Positions 54,780 to 63,965 of a stretch of 64,000 nt of DNA are shown here, in pieces (within the stretch, counting starts at the first letter, position 1; the number at the start of each line of letters is the position of its first letter). The stretch is from Ignavibacteriales bacterium. GTDB taxonomy: Bacteria; Bacteroidota; Ignavibacteria; Ignavibacteriales; Ignavibacteriaceae. The notes under the pieces were generated by a model. The model did not search any database and was not told where the DNA came from. It saw nothing but the letters and a program-made list of their open reading frames with translations. The DNA is taken from NCBI GenBank assembly GCA_016709765.1, contig JADJMD010000013.1:1178001-1242000 (forward strand), read 5' to 3'. The position numbers and the translations under genes are program-made.

Positions 54780-55358
54780 ATGGCATTTGAACAGAATGAG
54801 AAATTCTTAATAGACCAAATTGTTTTTGGTGATACCGATGCGGAGAATCGACTGTTTTTACATTTTAAAGAAAAGATAGAATTTTTAGTTCGTGCCAGGT
54901 TAAGAAATAAAGTTTCTTCCGATGATCAGCAGGATATTATAAGTGAAGCAAAACAAGCAATACTTTTAAGCCTAAGAAAGGGTGGGTTTGATCCTTCAAA
55001 AGAGAAGCCGTTGGAAGCATACATTGCAGGTATTGTAAGCAATGTAGTTGCAATGTATTTCAGAAATCTTTCTAAAGAAAAACCAACTGCAGATATTGAT
55101 TCTTATCATTCAATCGAATCCCCGGACAATCCGTTAAAAGAAATTATTGATGCTGAAAAAAAAGAAAAGTTAAAGTATGCGCTTTCTTGTTTGGATACTA
55201 AATATCAAGATGTACTTTTATTAAGAATTTATGATGAACTTTCCATTGAAGAGATTTCAAATAAAATTGGAATTGAAAAGCGTAGAGTGAGCGAAAGAAT
55301 CAACTATGCACTAAAACTGATTTTGAAGGAATTAAAAAAACAAAATTATTTTCAATAA
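54780..55358 (+). CDS. ECF-type RNA polymerase sigma factor
   Basis: 192 residues. Sigma region 2 (about 15-100): RLFLHFKEKIEFLVRARLRNKVSSDDQQDIISEAKQAILLSL...AYIAGIVSNVVAMYFRN. Region 4 (about 135-185): LKYALSCLDTKYQDVLLLRIYDELSIEEISNKIGIEKRRVSERINYALKLILKELKK with a clear helix-turn-helix. It is followed by a gene with an anti-sigma zinc finger, so they form a pair. It reads away from a T9SS gene and toward the CHAT gene. Confidence 0.94.
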   Translation: MAFEQNEKFLIDQIVFGDTDAENRLFLHFKEKIEFLVRARLRNKVSSDDQQDIISEAKQAILLSLRKGGFDPSKEKPLEAYIAGIVSNVVAMYFRNLSKEKPTADIDSYHSIESPDNPLKEIIDAEKKEKLKYALSCLDTKYQDVLLLRIYDELSIEEISNKIGIEKRRVSERINYALKLILKELKKQNYFQ

Positions 55359-55404
55359 ATACATGCTTTTTGCAAATAGATATTAGAAAGTAAAATTATC
55401 AATT

Positions 55405-56220
55405 ATGAAATGCGATTTAATAAATAGAGAAAGTTTAATCAGCAAATACCTGATGAATGAACTTTCTGAGGATGAAAGCTTAAAATTTGAAGAGCATTAT
55501 TTTAAGTGTGAAGATTGCTTTAAAGAATTGAGAGCCGCAGAAGATGCTTTAATTCTTATTAAGAATGAAGGCTCCGCTCTTTTGCAAAAAAATAATAAGG
55601 TTGAGAAAGTAAGTGCTAAAAGTTTTCTAGATAAAATATTTTCGGGATTTGTAAGTCCAGCCCGTGCGGGGATAGCATTTGCTGCTATTGCTCTAATATT
55701 TGTTTTGTTTTATGTGTTATACAATCCAAACAGCAGTAACAAAACAGAACCTATTCTTGCTGATGATGGCAAGGATTCTGTTAAACAATTTGTTGAGCAA
55801 GAACCATCAGAACCCAAAGATGAAATAAGTCCAAGGCAAAAAGAATCGGAATTATTAGCAAGTCTTTCCGGTCCGGCGTTTGAACAAAATCCCTACTATG
55901 AAGAATGGATTAATGAGACTGTACGCTCAGGAAATATTTTAGTTGATAGAGTTATCCTGCCGAAGAATAATGATAAATATATAGACAAAGCTGTTTTATT
56001 TAAATGGCTGATGAATGAAAATGTTCCGGTTAATCTGGTAATTATGAATAACGATGATGATATAATATTTACTTCAAAAGTTTCTGCAGATAATTTTCCT
56101 GAATATTCATTCTCCGTAAACCAGAGTGACATTGGGAAGTCCGGATTATATTATTGGCGAATAGAAGATGAAATAGAAGTACTTTATCTGGGTAAATTTT
56201 ATTTTATTAAAAGGGAATAG
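55405..56220 (+). CDS. Anti-sigma factor with zinc-finger and sensor-like periplasmic domain
   Basis: 271 residues. The N-terminal anti-sigma zinc-finger has LISKYLMNELSEDESLKFEEHYFKCEDCFKELR (HxxxCxxC). One membrane helix (about 88-108: AGIAFAAIALIFVLFYVLY) separates it from a periplasmic part of about 160 residues, with an acidic linker and a beta-rich C-terminal domain (IDKAVLFKWLMNENVPVNLVIMNNDDDIIF ... LYYWRIEDEIEVLYLGKFYFI). It begins 46 bases after the sigma gene. The periplasmic domain may sense an envelope signal; it is not a recognised family. Confidence 0.9.
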   Translation: MKCDLINRESLISKYLMNELSEDESLKFEEHYFKCEDCFKELRAAEDALILIKNEGSALLQKNNKVEKVSAKSFLDKIFSGFVSPARAGIAFAAIALIFVLFYVLYNPNSSNKTEPILADDGKDSVKQFVEQEPSEPKDEISPRQKESELLASLSGPAFEQNPYYEEWINETVRSGNILVDRVILPKNNDKYIDKAVLFKWLMNENVPVNLVIMNNDDDIIFTSKVSADNFPEYSFSVNQSDIGKSGLYYWRIEDEIEVLYLGKFYFIKRE

Positions 56221-56257
56221 TGAACGAATTATCGATGTTTTAAAAGTCTAGAAGTAA

Positions 56258-56334
56258 TAGTGTCATTCCCACTAAGGTGGGAATCTACCTTTTTGCAAGT
56301 TTTTTGGATTCCCGTTTTCACGGGAATGACACTA
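56258..56334. repeat. REP-like inverted repeat element (MITE remnant)
   Basis: A 77-base element bounded by 13-base inverted ends (TAGTGTCATTCCC at 56258-56270, GGGAATGACACTA at 56322-56334). Inside it are two further short hairpins, TTCCCACtaagGTGGGAA and ATTCCCGTtttcACGGGAAT. This double-hairpin layout with GTCATTCCC ends is typical of REP/MITE-like repeats mobilised by transposases elsewhere. It lies between convergent genes and could also end transcription. Confidence 0.8.
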
Positions 56335-56403
56335 CAATTTTGACTTTTGTAAGAATCTCCTAATGGCCGCATACATAAAATTAAAATTCCATCGCATTTC
56401 CAT

Positions 56404-59400
56404 TTAGTTTGCACCAATTAATAAAAATCCCGCCCACGATCTTGGTCTTGCTGTAACCTGATTTTTAATCAACTTAAGTTTTGCGGCTCTCAATGATACC
56501 GAATAGGATTTCCCCGAAGTCATTTGCCTGTAAAACTCAACCATTAATTCGCTAGTATGCTTATCAGAAATTTTCCACAAAGAAAAAATTATATTGGACG
56601 TTCCGGAGTACAATAGCCCACGAGTAAGCGCAATCATTCCTTCGCCTTTAAATAATTTTCCCAAGCCGCTTTCGCAGCTACTCAAAACAACAAGATCTGC
56701 ATTTAAATCTAAATTATATGTTTCGCTTGCGTATAAAATTCCATCATCGGTATAATTTGAATCGATTGGCTGAGCAAATATTACTCCCGAAATATCCGGC
56801 CGCTCTTCATTCATAAAACTGTGAGAAGCAATATGAACAATTTTATAATCCTTAACGTTTAATTTGAAAGAATCCTCTTTCGCATCCGAATAGAAGTATG
56901 CGGTATTAATCTGTTCCGGCTTCTTAGCAGCAAAAAGATCTATAATAGAACTTATCTCCCACTCACTGTATTTTAATTCATCAAACGTTTTTCCGTCAAT
57001 CGATAATGATCGAACAACTTCTTCTGAAAGTGCCAAAAGTTCAGTTTGATTACCACTCGAGATTGTATAACCAATTAAATCGTTTTTAGGAAACACCGGG
57101 GCAAAGCCGATAAAGTTTTTACTAAACTCATTTTCTGCATGCTTGTTTTTGCTATCATCAAACTTATCGGCATAGAGATTAGCGGAGTAATGATACGACA
57201 CATCATATTTTTTAATTAAGTATTCCAGTTCACTAAAATTTTTTGTTGAGGTTTTTTGCGGTCTTGTAAACAAAGCTTCAAACGGAAGTTTAAATAAAAC
57301 ATCATGCGGAATAATTATTAATTCTTTCTTATTGATTATCAAGGATTCAATCGGCTTTATGAGTAATTCCGAAAGTTGATTTGAGCTATTTATATAATTA
57401 GTGTTATCTGCTTTGATAATAGACGAATAAAAAGTTTTTATCCTGTTATTAAAATCCTCCGGCTTATCAATTGCGGATATTTCAAAGTCATCGTTTCCTA
57501 TTCGAGCTATATAAATTGACTTATCGCCAACAAAATAATCCAGAATCACAGAATCATCAAACAAAAGTTTTTGAATATCAGACGTTGTTTGAATTCTTGA
57601 TTGATATTTAAGGTTGTAATAAACGGGGTAACTGTATTCTATTTCGCCAATTAATTTTTCGTGTTGATTTTTAAGTTCAAACACTTTGTTTTGATAGTCA
57701 TATACTTTTAAGCTGTCCCGCTTACTTTTCTTTTGCAGTTCTAATTGCAGTTGAGAATCATAAAACAACAAATCTTCATTAATCTTTTTTTCTTTTTCTA
57801 AAATTTCAGTAGAGATATTTGCAAACTGCTTAGCTTTTGATTCAAGAATCCCTTGCTGCAAAACAGCCGCTTTGCTTTTTTCAATAAAATAAAAAGCTTT
57901 TTCTTTATAGATAATATTTCCAGTCAGATTATAAAGCCTTAATGAAGTTTCAACAGCCTGTTCGTAAATAGATGAAGAGTTTTCACCCAGAAAATATTTT
58001 GAGTTTTCATTCTTAAAACCCTGAATCATTTTATCGATCAAGCTGTCAGCTAAACTCATCACTGCAAGTGATTTTTTTAATGTTTCCGTTTCTTTTTCCT
58101 TGCCTTGATTTTTATACTCCGCTATTGCCAGCAGAATTTTTGATTTTATCTTAAGAGAATTAAGTAATTGAACTTCGGATTGCACAAAATTTAAATGTGG
58201 ATTAACATCAACATTATCGTCATTAAAATTCAGAACAGACTCAATAATAGATTTTTGAATTGCAATTAATGCGGAATCATATTCCGATTTATTAAAGTAA
58301 GTATCAGAAATGTTTTGATAAACTTTTGAAATGTCTGTTCGCTTAGATTCGCCAAGATTCTTCCATACCATTAAAGATTTATGGTATTGTTCAATCGCTT
58401 TGTCAAAATCTTTATTGTCGTTATATATTAAACCGATGTTCATATAGCTTTGAGCTATAGAAGGATGATTTTGTTTAAATATTTCCAATCTTAGATCAAG
58501 CGCCAAAGTAAAATAGTCCAATGCTTTTTTAAGTTCTTTCTTCTTCCAATAAACCAAACCAAGATTATTATAACTTGTAGCAACAAGATCATGCTTTTCT
58601 CCAAGCACACTCTTTCTTATTTCAAGAGATTTTAAATGGTTTTCTTCAGCCCTATCATATTCAGTCATATTCTGATAACAATTACCAATATTGTTATAAC
58701 TTGAAGCAGTTAGATGATGCTTCTCTCCAAAAACCTTTAATCTTATATTTAAAGATCTTTGATAAAACTCAAGTGCTTTCCCATAATCACCTCTATCAAA
58801 GTGATTGATGCCAATATTATTGTAAGAAGCGGCAGTTGAAGAATGTTCATCACCATAAATATTTTTTTTAATCTTGAGTGATTTTAAAAAATACTCCAGT
58901 GCTTTTTCTTTGTTGGATCTTTTCGAGTGGATAATGCCTATACTATTATATGTATCCGCAACATCTGAGTGGTTTTCACCAAGAAGATTTATCCTTAACT
59001 CTAATGCTTTTTGAAACATCTCCAGGGATTTGTTTAGATCTTCCGTATAGTCGTAATAAATTCCGCTTGATTGATAAATTTGTGCCGCTGTTAAGTTGTT
59101 CTCGCCTAATTTATCAACACATAATGTTAGGGCTTCTGATAAATATTTAATTGATTCATCATATTTGCCGAGAAAGCAAAGGTTGTATCCAATATAATTT
59201 TTTGCCTGAATATATTTTACCCAAAATTTATGTTCGTCATTTTGTTCTAATATACTTTTATAAATTTCAATCGCTTTTTTTAATAGAATAATTGAACTAT
59301 CATACTTTGCTTTATATAATAATCCTCTTCCATCAGTATAGTATTCTAATGCTTTTGTTGTGTCAGATAATGTGTAGTTGGATTTAGGATTCATAATATC

Positions 59401-59472
59401 GTTTTGAGCAATAAGATTGCCCTGAATTATTACAAAGAGTAAAGCTGCAAATAAATTTATCCTATAATTCAT
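56404..59472 (-). CDS. TPR-CHAT protein (caspase-like protease domain)
   Basis: 1022 residues with signal peptide (FAALLFVIIQGNLIAQ). About nine to ten TPRs occupy residues 45-420 (repeated NNIGxxxxxxxxYdxAexxxxKSLxIRKxxxG), a helical linker follows, and a C-terminal CHAT domain spans about 690-1020. The catalytic pair of clan CD proteases is visible: H884 in VHIASHSFMN and C933 in VVLSSCESG, followed by MIALTRGLLYSGTSNIIFSLW, a family signature. A signal peptide suggests an exported, periplasmic or surface protease, which is unusual for CHAT proteins. It converges on the ECF sigma/anti-sigma pair. Confidence 0.93.
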   Translation of the reverse strand: MNYRINLFAALLFVIIQGNLIAQNDIMNPKSNYTLSDTTKALEYYTDGRGLLYKAKYDSSIILLKKAIEIYKSILEQNDEHKFWVKYIQAKNYIGYNLCFLGKYDESIKYLSEALTLCVDKLGENNLTAAQIYQSSGIYYDYTEDLNKSLEMFQKALELRINLLGENHSDVADTYNSIGIIHSKRSNKEKALEYFLKSLKIKKNIYGDEHSSTAASYNNIGINHFDRGDYGKALEFYQRSLNIRLKVFGEKHHLTASSYNNIGNCYQNMTEYDRAEENHLKSLEIRKSVLGEKHDLVATSYNNLGLVYWKKKELKKALDYFTLALDLRLEIFKQNHPSIAQSYMNIGLIYNDNKDFDKAIEQYHKSLMVWKNLGESKRTDISKVYQNISDTYFNKSEYDSALIAIQKSIIESVLNFNDDNVDVNPHLNFVQSEVQLLNSLKIKSKILLAIAEYKNQGKEKETETLKKSLAVMSLADSLIDKMIQGFKNENSKYFLGENSSSIYEQAVETSLRLYNLTGNIIYKEKAFYFIEKSKAAVLQQGILESKAKQFANISTEILEKEKKINEDLLFYDSQLQLELQKKSKRDSLKVYDYQNKVFELKNQHEKLIGEIEYSYPVYYNLKYQSRIQTTSDIQKLLFDDSVILDYFVGDKSIYIARIGNDDFEISAIDKPEDFNNRIKTFYSSIIKADNTNYINSSNQLSELLIKPIESLIINKKELIIIPHDVLFKLPFEALFTRPQKTSTKNFSELEYLIKKYDVSYHYSANLYADKFDDSKNKHAENEFSKNFIGFAPVFPKNDLIGYTISSGNQTELLALSEEVVRSLSIDGKTFDELKYSEWEISSIIDLFAAKKPEQINTAYFYSDAKEDSFKLNVKDYKIVHIASHSFMNEERPDISGVIFAQPIDSNYTDDGILYASETYNLDLNADLVVLSSCESGLGKLFKGEGMIALTRGLLYSGTSNIIFSLWKISDKHTSELMVEFYRQMTSGKSYSVSLRAAKLKLIKNQVTARPRSWAGFLLIGAN

Positions 59473-59552
59473 AAAATCAAGATATCTTATTTATTAATAT
59501 TATTGGAAAAATAATTGAGGGAAAATTTTTGAAGCGAAGTTAACTATTAGAT

Positions 59553-59604
59553 AAAGAGTTGTCAACCACTCACAAAATCAATTTGTAAATGGTAACAACT
59601 CTTT
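59553..59604 (-). terminator. Long hairpin after the 903-residue T9SS gene
   Basis: AAAGAGTTGT (59553-59562) pairs with ACAACTCTTT (59595-59604); inside it ACCA pairs with TGGT and ACAAA with TTTGT, giving a three-part stem. On the minus strand it lies just past the golvesin gene stop, with T-rich sequence after the outer arm. Good terminator candidate. Confidence 0.7.
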
Positions 59605-59623
59605 TTACGATTTATGTAGAAAA

Positions 59624-62335
59624 TTACTTTAGAAGAATCATCTTCTTAGTTTCAATAAGATTGCTTGATTGAAGTTTATAAAAATATATCCCGCTTGAAA
59701 TATTTTTAGCAATAAAATTAACTTCATAAGTTCCTGCGGGTTTGTATTCATCTGCCAAAGTCACTACTTCATTTCCAAGAACATCATAAATTTTTAATGT
59801 TTGATGACCACTTACTGGTGACTGCCAGCCAATTTTCGTGCTTGGATTAAATGGGTTTGGATAATTCTGAAACAGTGCAAACTCTGTTGGTATAGGTGTT
59901 TTGTTATCATCTACAATGTTAGTTGACTCTTCAAACAATAATATTTTAAAAGCATCTGCTCTTAAAACCGGTCCAGATGAGCTTTCACCCGAATCGATTA
60001 CTTTTATAGCAAGTGTGGTTTGCGCAGGCAAAAGATATCTCCCAATGTTCTTCCAGTTTCCGCTTCCTTCGTTTTGATTTAGATACATCGAGTCAATAAC
60101 AACACCATTTTTGATAATTAGATATAAGGCATTATTGGCAGAATTTATGGTTGTGGGCAGAGTTTCAAAGATATCATAAAATCCATCTTTATTTAACTCA
60201 AATGTAAATGTTGCTGTTGGACCATTGGGACTCGATTGAATGTATGCATACCTACTTGAAGTACCATAGCTTTGTGTTACGCTTGTAAACCATGCGCCTG
60301 TCTCAGAATAAATACCAAGGTCATCATTATCTACTATTTTAAAATAGTTTTCCACCAAAACAGCAAGCGGTATTTTTTGGATTGGATTTATTGGATCGTT
60401 ACTATTTATAACAATAGTGTCTTCAAGTGTTCCAATATTATTAGCAATAAATCTTAGTGGAACATTTAGATTCTTCATTCCGGAAATAATAATTGGAAAA
60501 GCGGAGAATGATTCAACATTGCCGCCAATGGAATATATATTGGTAACAGCTAAATCATCAATGCCAATGTTACTTAATTCAAGATCAAACAAAACAGTGT
60601 CTTCAACACTAACTTCGCCCAGATCTATAAACTGAGTATTAGCGATCAACTGTCTGTCCCGCAGATAGGCTGTAAGTTTTAATGCATCGGCTGCTATCGT
60701 CCTAATTATTTGTTGATTGTTTTTTGCTGACATTTCCACAAAATTATTTTCGCCGCTTACAAGATTTACTGTTGCAACATATAACCATATTTTAAATTCA
60801 TCAGAAATGGAGAGAACGATAGTATCTTCAGCTATTCCGTTTACATATGTTTCAAAATAGACAGTATCAATGTGATTTGATATTTCAGGGAACTGAACAA
60901 ACACATTATACATGCCTGTCGATTCATTTTCCAGATTCCATTTTACCTTAGCTGAATCTCTACTGTTAAGATTTGCGACTCTTGAATCAAGGTTCCATGC
61001 TGTAGATGTAGATGTTGCCCAGTTGCCATAAATTTCACTGTAACCGGTATCTCCATTATCAATAAATTTATCGTCAGATAAATATTTAATGAATGAAGTT
61101 GCTAAATTTCCCACTGTGTCCGTAACTGCCACACCAACTTTACCAATTTCGCTAAGAGGAAAAGAGGTACTTGTTCGCCAGATATTTTGTGATACATTTT
61201 CACAATTAACTTTAAAGTACCTTTCATATCGGTCTTTAATCGCTACAAACGGCTGCGACTGAAAAATTTCTTCATTTGTGTTTATTAAAAATTTTACTTC
61301 CGTTCCAGTTACTTCTTCTGTTAATTGCAAGTTTGGTATCTGTGTATCATTACTCTGCAGCCAAAGCTGGTATGCTTCAATGGCTGTGCAATATTTAAAC
61401 TGCACTGCAGGATAATTAGTTGCTGATTGATGAGCTATGTTATTTACCTGCTGAATTTCTGTTAAGAAATTTTGATCGGGAAGATGCGACCAAAAACAAA
61501 CTACTTGATCAGTACCTTGATTTGCTTTTTGAAATATCTGATCCATCATCTGCTGCGTTACAGAACCCATATATTTTGATCTTACATTCCATCCTTTCCC
61601 ATTTCCACTTAGCTGATAATTATCAGTTGCCGGATGAAAGGGAACAAATTCTGAAGATGACAGAGACCAATTAAAGACATTATCAATCGGTTCGGTGATA
61701 TCATTGCGCACAGCGGGATAATCGTTATGCAAACTATATGGCAATAAATCATTTAGATAATTTTGCCAATCATTATCCATGTAATGCCATCCGCTTCTAA
61801 ATGAAACAGGAAAAACATTTTCTTCAAGTAGATATTGAGCAAGAGTAAAATCAAAATCATCTTTTGTTTCTAAAAATGTGTGTGCTTGATTCCACCAGTA
61901 ATTACCATCAGCGTCATAATCTGTCCACCAGAAAGTATGATAATGTAAAGATAGCTCATCATTCCATGTTTCTATTTTATCACCAAAATATTTTTTCATT
62001 AAGTATAATGTCATTGTATTGCTAATGGGAACATTATTATTAGTTGCATATCGGAAAATATTACCCGCCATCATCCACCAGGTCATTTTTAGTTTGTCGC
62101 CATAAGAATCCACAATTTGATTCCGAAAAGCATCGCTCATCACAACAGAAGTATTACTGCTTGCCGCAGTAAATAAATCTAAATTGTAATAACAATTATA
62201 TTTGGCTGTATTCATTCCATCCCAAATCGCGGTATCTGAACCGAGTACAAGATATACTTTGCCTTGTGGTAATATGAACGTGATAATTGAAATAATTATT
62301 AAGAAGGAATTTCGCATGAGTATGAGCGATTTCAT
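59624..62335 (-). CDS. Golvesin-domain secreted protein with T9SS tag
   Basis: 903 residues. ATG at 62335 or 62317 (six residues shorter) starts a signal peptide (FLIIISIITFILPQG). The first 330 residues are a novel-looking domain with LSLHYHTFWWTDYDADGNYWW and YPVSFRSGWHYMDNDW-like motifs, possibly a polysaccharide-deacetylase-like fold. A golvesin/Xly carbohydrate-binding-like domain follows (about 430-555: IYGNWATSTSTAWNL), then a choice-of-anchor/CASH-like beta segment (about 560-655), a second golvesin domain (about 665-795), and the T9SS tag (NYPNPFNPSTKIGWQSP, SSGIYFYKLQSS, KKMILLK). It is large and modular, with binding domains; the first domain may be catalytic. Confidence 0.88.
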   Translation of the reverse strand: MKSLILMRNSFLIIISIITFILPQGKVYLVLGSDTAIWDGMNTAKYNCYYNLDLFTAASSNTSVVMSDAFRNQIVDSYGDKLKMTWWMMAGNIFRYATNNNVPISNTMTLYLMKKYFGDKIETWNDELSLHYHTFWWTDYDADGNYWWNQAHTFLETKDDFDFTLAQYLLEENVFPVSFRSGWHYMDNDWQNYLNDLLPYSLHNDYPAVRNDITEPIDNVFNWSLSSSEFVPFHPATDNYQLSGNGKGWNVRSKYMGSVTQQMMDQIFQKANQGTDQVVCFWSHLPDQNFLTEIQQVNNIAHQSATNYPAVQFKYCTAIEAYQLWLQSNDTQIPNLQLTEEVTGTEVKFLINTNEEIFQSQPFVAIKDRYERYFKVNCENVSQNIWRTSTSFPLSEIGKVGVAVTDTVGNLATSFIKYLSDDKFIDNGDTGYSEIYGNWATSTSTAWNLDSRVANLNSRDSAKVKWNLENESTGMYNVFVQFPEISNHIDTVYFETYVNGIAEDTIVLSISDEFKIWLYVATVNLVSGENNFVEMSAKNNQQIIRTIAADALKLTAYLRDRQLIANTQFIDLGEVSVEDTVLFDLELSNIGIDDLAVTNIYSIGGNVESFSAFPIIISGMKNLNVPLRFIANNIGTLEDTIVINSNDPINPIQKIPLAVLVENYFKIVDNDDLGIYSETGAWFTSVTQSYGTSSRYAYIQSSPNGPTATFTFELNKDGFYDIFETLPTTINSANNALYLIIKNGVVIDSMYLNQNEGSGNWKNIGRYLLPAQTTLAIKVIDSGESSSGPVLRADAFKILLFEESTNIVDDNKTPIPTEFALFQNYPNPFNPSTKIGWQSPVSGHQTLKIYDVLGNEVVTLADEYKPAGTYEVNFIAKNISSGIYFYKLQSSNLIETKKMILLK

Positions 62336-62423
62336 AGTAACACCAATATTTGGAAAAAATGCTTTACTAATAAAGCAAATCCTGCTTTAAGAGTAAAGCG
62401 TTATTGAATTTTTAACGCTGGAG

Positions 62424-63800
62424 TTATTTTATCAGGATCATCTTCTTCGTTTGAATAAAATCACCGGCCTGTAATCGGTAAAAATAAATTCCGCTTGTAA
62501 GTTGAGATGCATCAAAGTTTATTTCATAACTTCCTGCAACTTTTTCTTCACTAACTAATGTTGTTACTTCTCTACCAAGAAAGTCATAAATTTTTAATTG
62601 CACAAATTGTGTACTGCTTATTGCATACTGAATCTTTGTCCCCGGGTTGAATGGGTTTGGATAATTCTGATATAAAATAAATTCCATTGGGATTTGTTTT
62701 TTTGATTCAACACTAGTTGGAAATCTTGTGAATCCGAGTTTAGATAATGTTGATGAATCTAAAGGCTCAGCATAATACAAATGTGCATTATCTGTCTCGG
62801 ATTTTAAGAATTCCCATAAATCAGGATTTGATGGATAGATTGTTGAATCCCCAGTGTAAGTTGAATGATCAATTTTTAATGATTGCATCCAATCGCTTGG
62901 AATTGGAATTACTTGATGCGGAATAATTACCTTCTTATTTGTTGAATCCCATTTTGTAAGAGTAATAAATCCTGTGTCATTATATTCTTGAATAGCCTGA
63001 TTAATCTGCCCCATTCCGCGATGGCAATCTGAACAAGATGTTGCATTTTTTTTAATTATGTGGGAATGCGTTGATGAAATTATATAATTAGTTTTACTAT
63101 TATAACTGTGTGTAACTATAGCACCCAGTTTAACCATTCCATCTTTTTTAATTAGCAAACGATAATCCGTGAATTCATTATTAAATCTTTTCTTTCCTGT
63201 TGTTATAAAACTTTCAAAATGACAACCTGCACAACTATAAACCGAAACAGCATGACAAGCTGAACAATCAACCTTATAACGATGACGATTGTGAGAGCCA
63301 TTATTACTAAGCTGTGTATGACAATTTGTACATTTTGCTTTTACTGCCCCGGAATCTTTTAGGGAAGCATAAAGAATATTTTCATCGCCATGTACTTCTT
63401 CTTTGGTATGACAAGATAAGCAAGTCATCCCCTCATTTGTGTGAACATCCATTCCAGAGTAGATTTCTCTTTCCCTTAGTTGCCTTTGATGACAGCTTAG
63501 ACAAGCATCTTCAGGAACATTAAGCGTGGTTTGAAAATTATGGCAATCAAAGCAGATGGGAGTATAAATTTGCGGGGGTATAGGTTCACCATTTTGATAT
63601 AAGCCCGTACTTGAGTGACACTTTTTACATGCTAAATCTTCATAAGGGACGTTTGTTATATTTTCCATCCCCCCGTTTTCTGATTTGTAAGCGGTACCAA
63701 AACCCGATCTTGTTTTGTGCAAACTATTTGAAAAATGCCATTGAGCAGCAAGCGTTGAATAGAGTGATAGAATAATTATCAGGGTTGATATGATTTTCAT
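62424..63800 (-). CDS. Eight-haem cytochrome c with T9SS sorting domain
   Basis: 458 residues. Signal peptide (ISTLIIILSLYSTLAAQ). Eight CxxCH haem motifs are seen between about residues 58 and 259: CKKCH, CFDCH, CLSCH, CLSCH, CTNCH, CSACH, CAGCH and CSDCH. The spacing resembles multihaem cytochromes of the doubled-CXXCH/octahaem type. A roughly 110-residue haem-free part follows, then a full T9SS tag (NYPNPFNPGTKIQYAIS, FLGREVTTLVSEE, TSGIYFYRLQAG, KKMILIK). A multihaem cytochrome carrying a T9SS tag would be secreted to the cell surface, suggesting electron transfer outside the cell. Confidence 0.95.
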   Translation of the reverse strand: MKIISTLIIILSLYSTLAAQWHFSNSLHKTRSGFGTAYKSENGGMENITNVPYEDLACKKCHSSTGLYQNGEPIPPQIYTPICFDCHNFQTTLNVPEDACLSCHQRQLREREIYSGMDVHTNEGMTCLSCHTKEEVHGDENILYASLKDSGAVKAKCTNCHTQLSNNGSHNRHRYKVDCSACHAVSVYSCAGCHFESFITTGKKRFNNEFTDYRLLIKKDGMVKLGAIVTHSYNSKTNYIISSTHSHIIKKNATSCSDCHRGMGQINQAIQEYNDTGFITLTKWDSTNKKVIIPHQVIPIPSDWMQSLKIDHSTYTGDSTIYPSNPDLWEFLKSETDNAHLYYAEPLDSSTLSKLGFTRFPTSVESKKQIPMEFILYQNYPNPFNPGTKIQYAISSTQFVQLKIYDFLGREVTTLVSEEKVAGSYEINFDASQLTSGIYFYRLQAGDFIQTKKMILIK

Positions 63801-63965
63801 GATCCATCCTCATACTTATTATAAAAAGCTATAAGCTATTAAGTAACATTTAAAATAATAAATAGAATTCAATTAATGTTTTTTGATGGGCATTAGTTGG
63901 GGAATGAAAAATATTGTTGATTATAACGTAGGGCAGAATCAATCCGCCCCTGATGTTCAAGTAAT

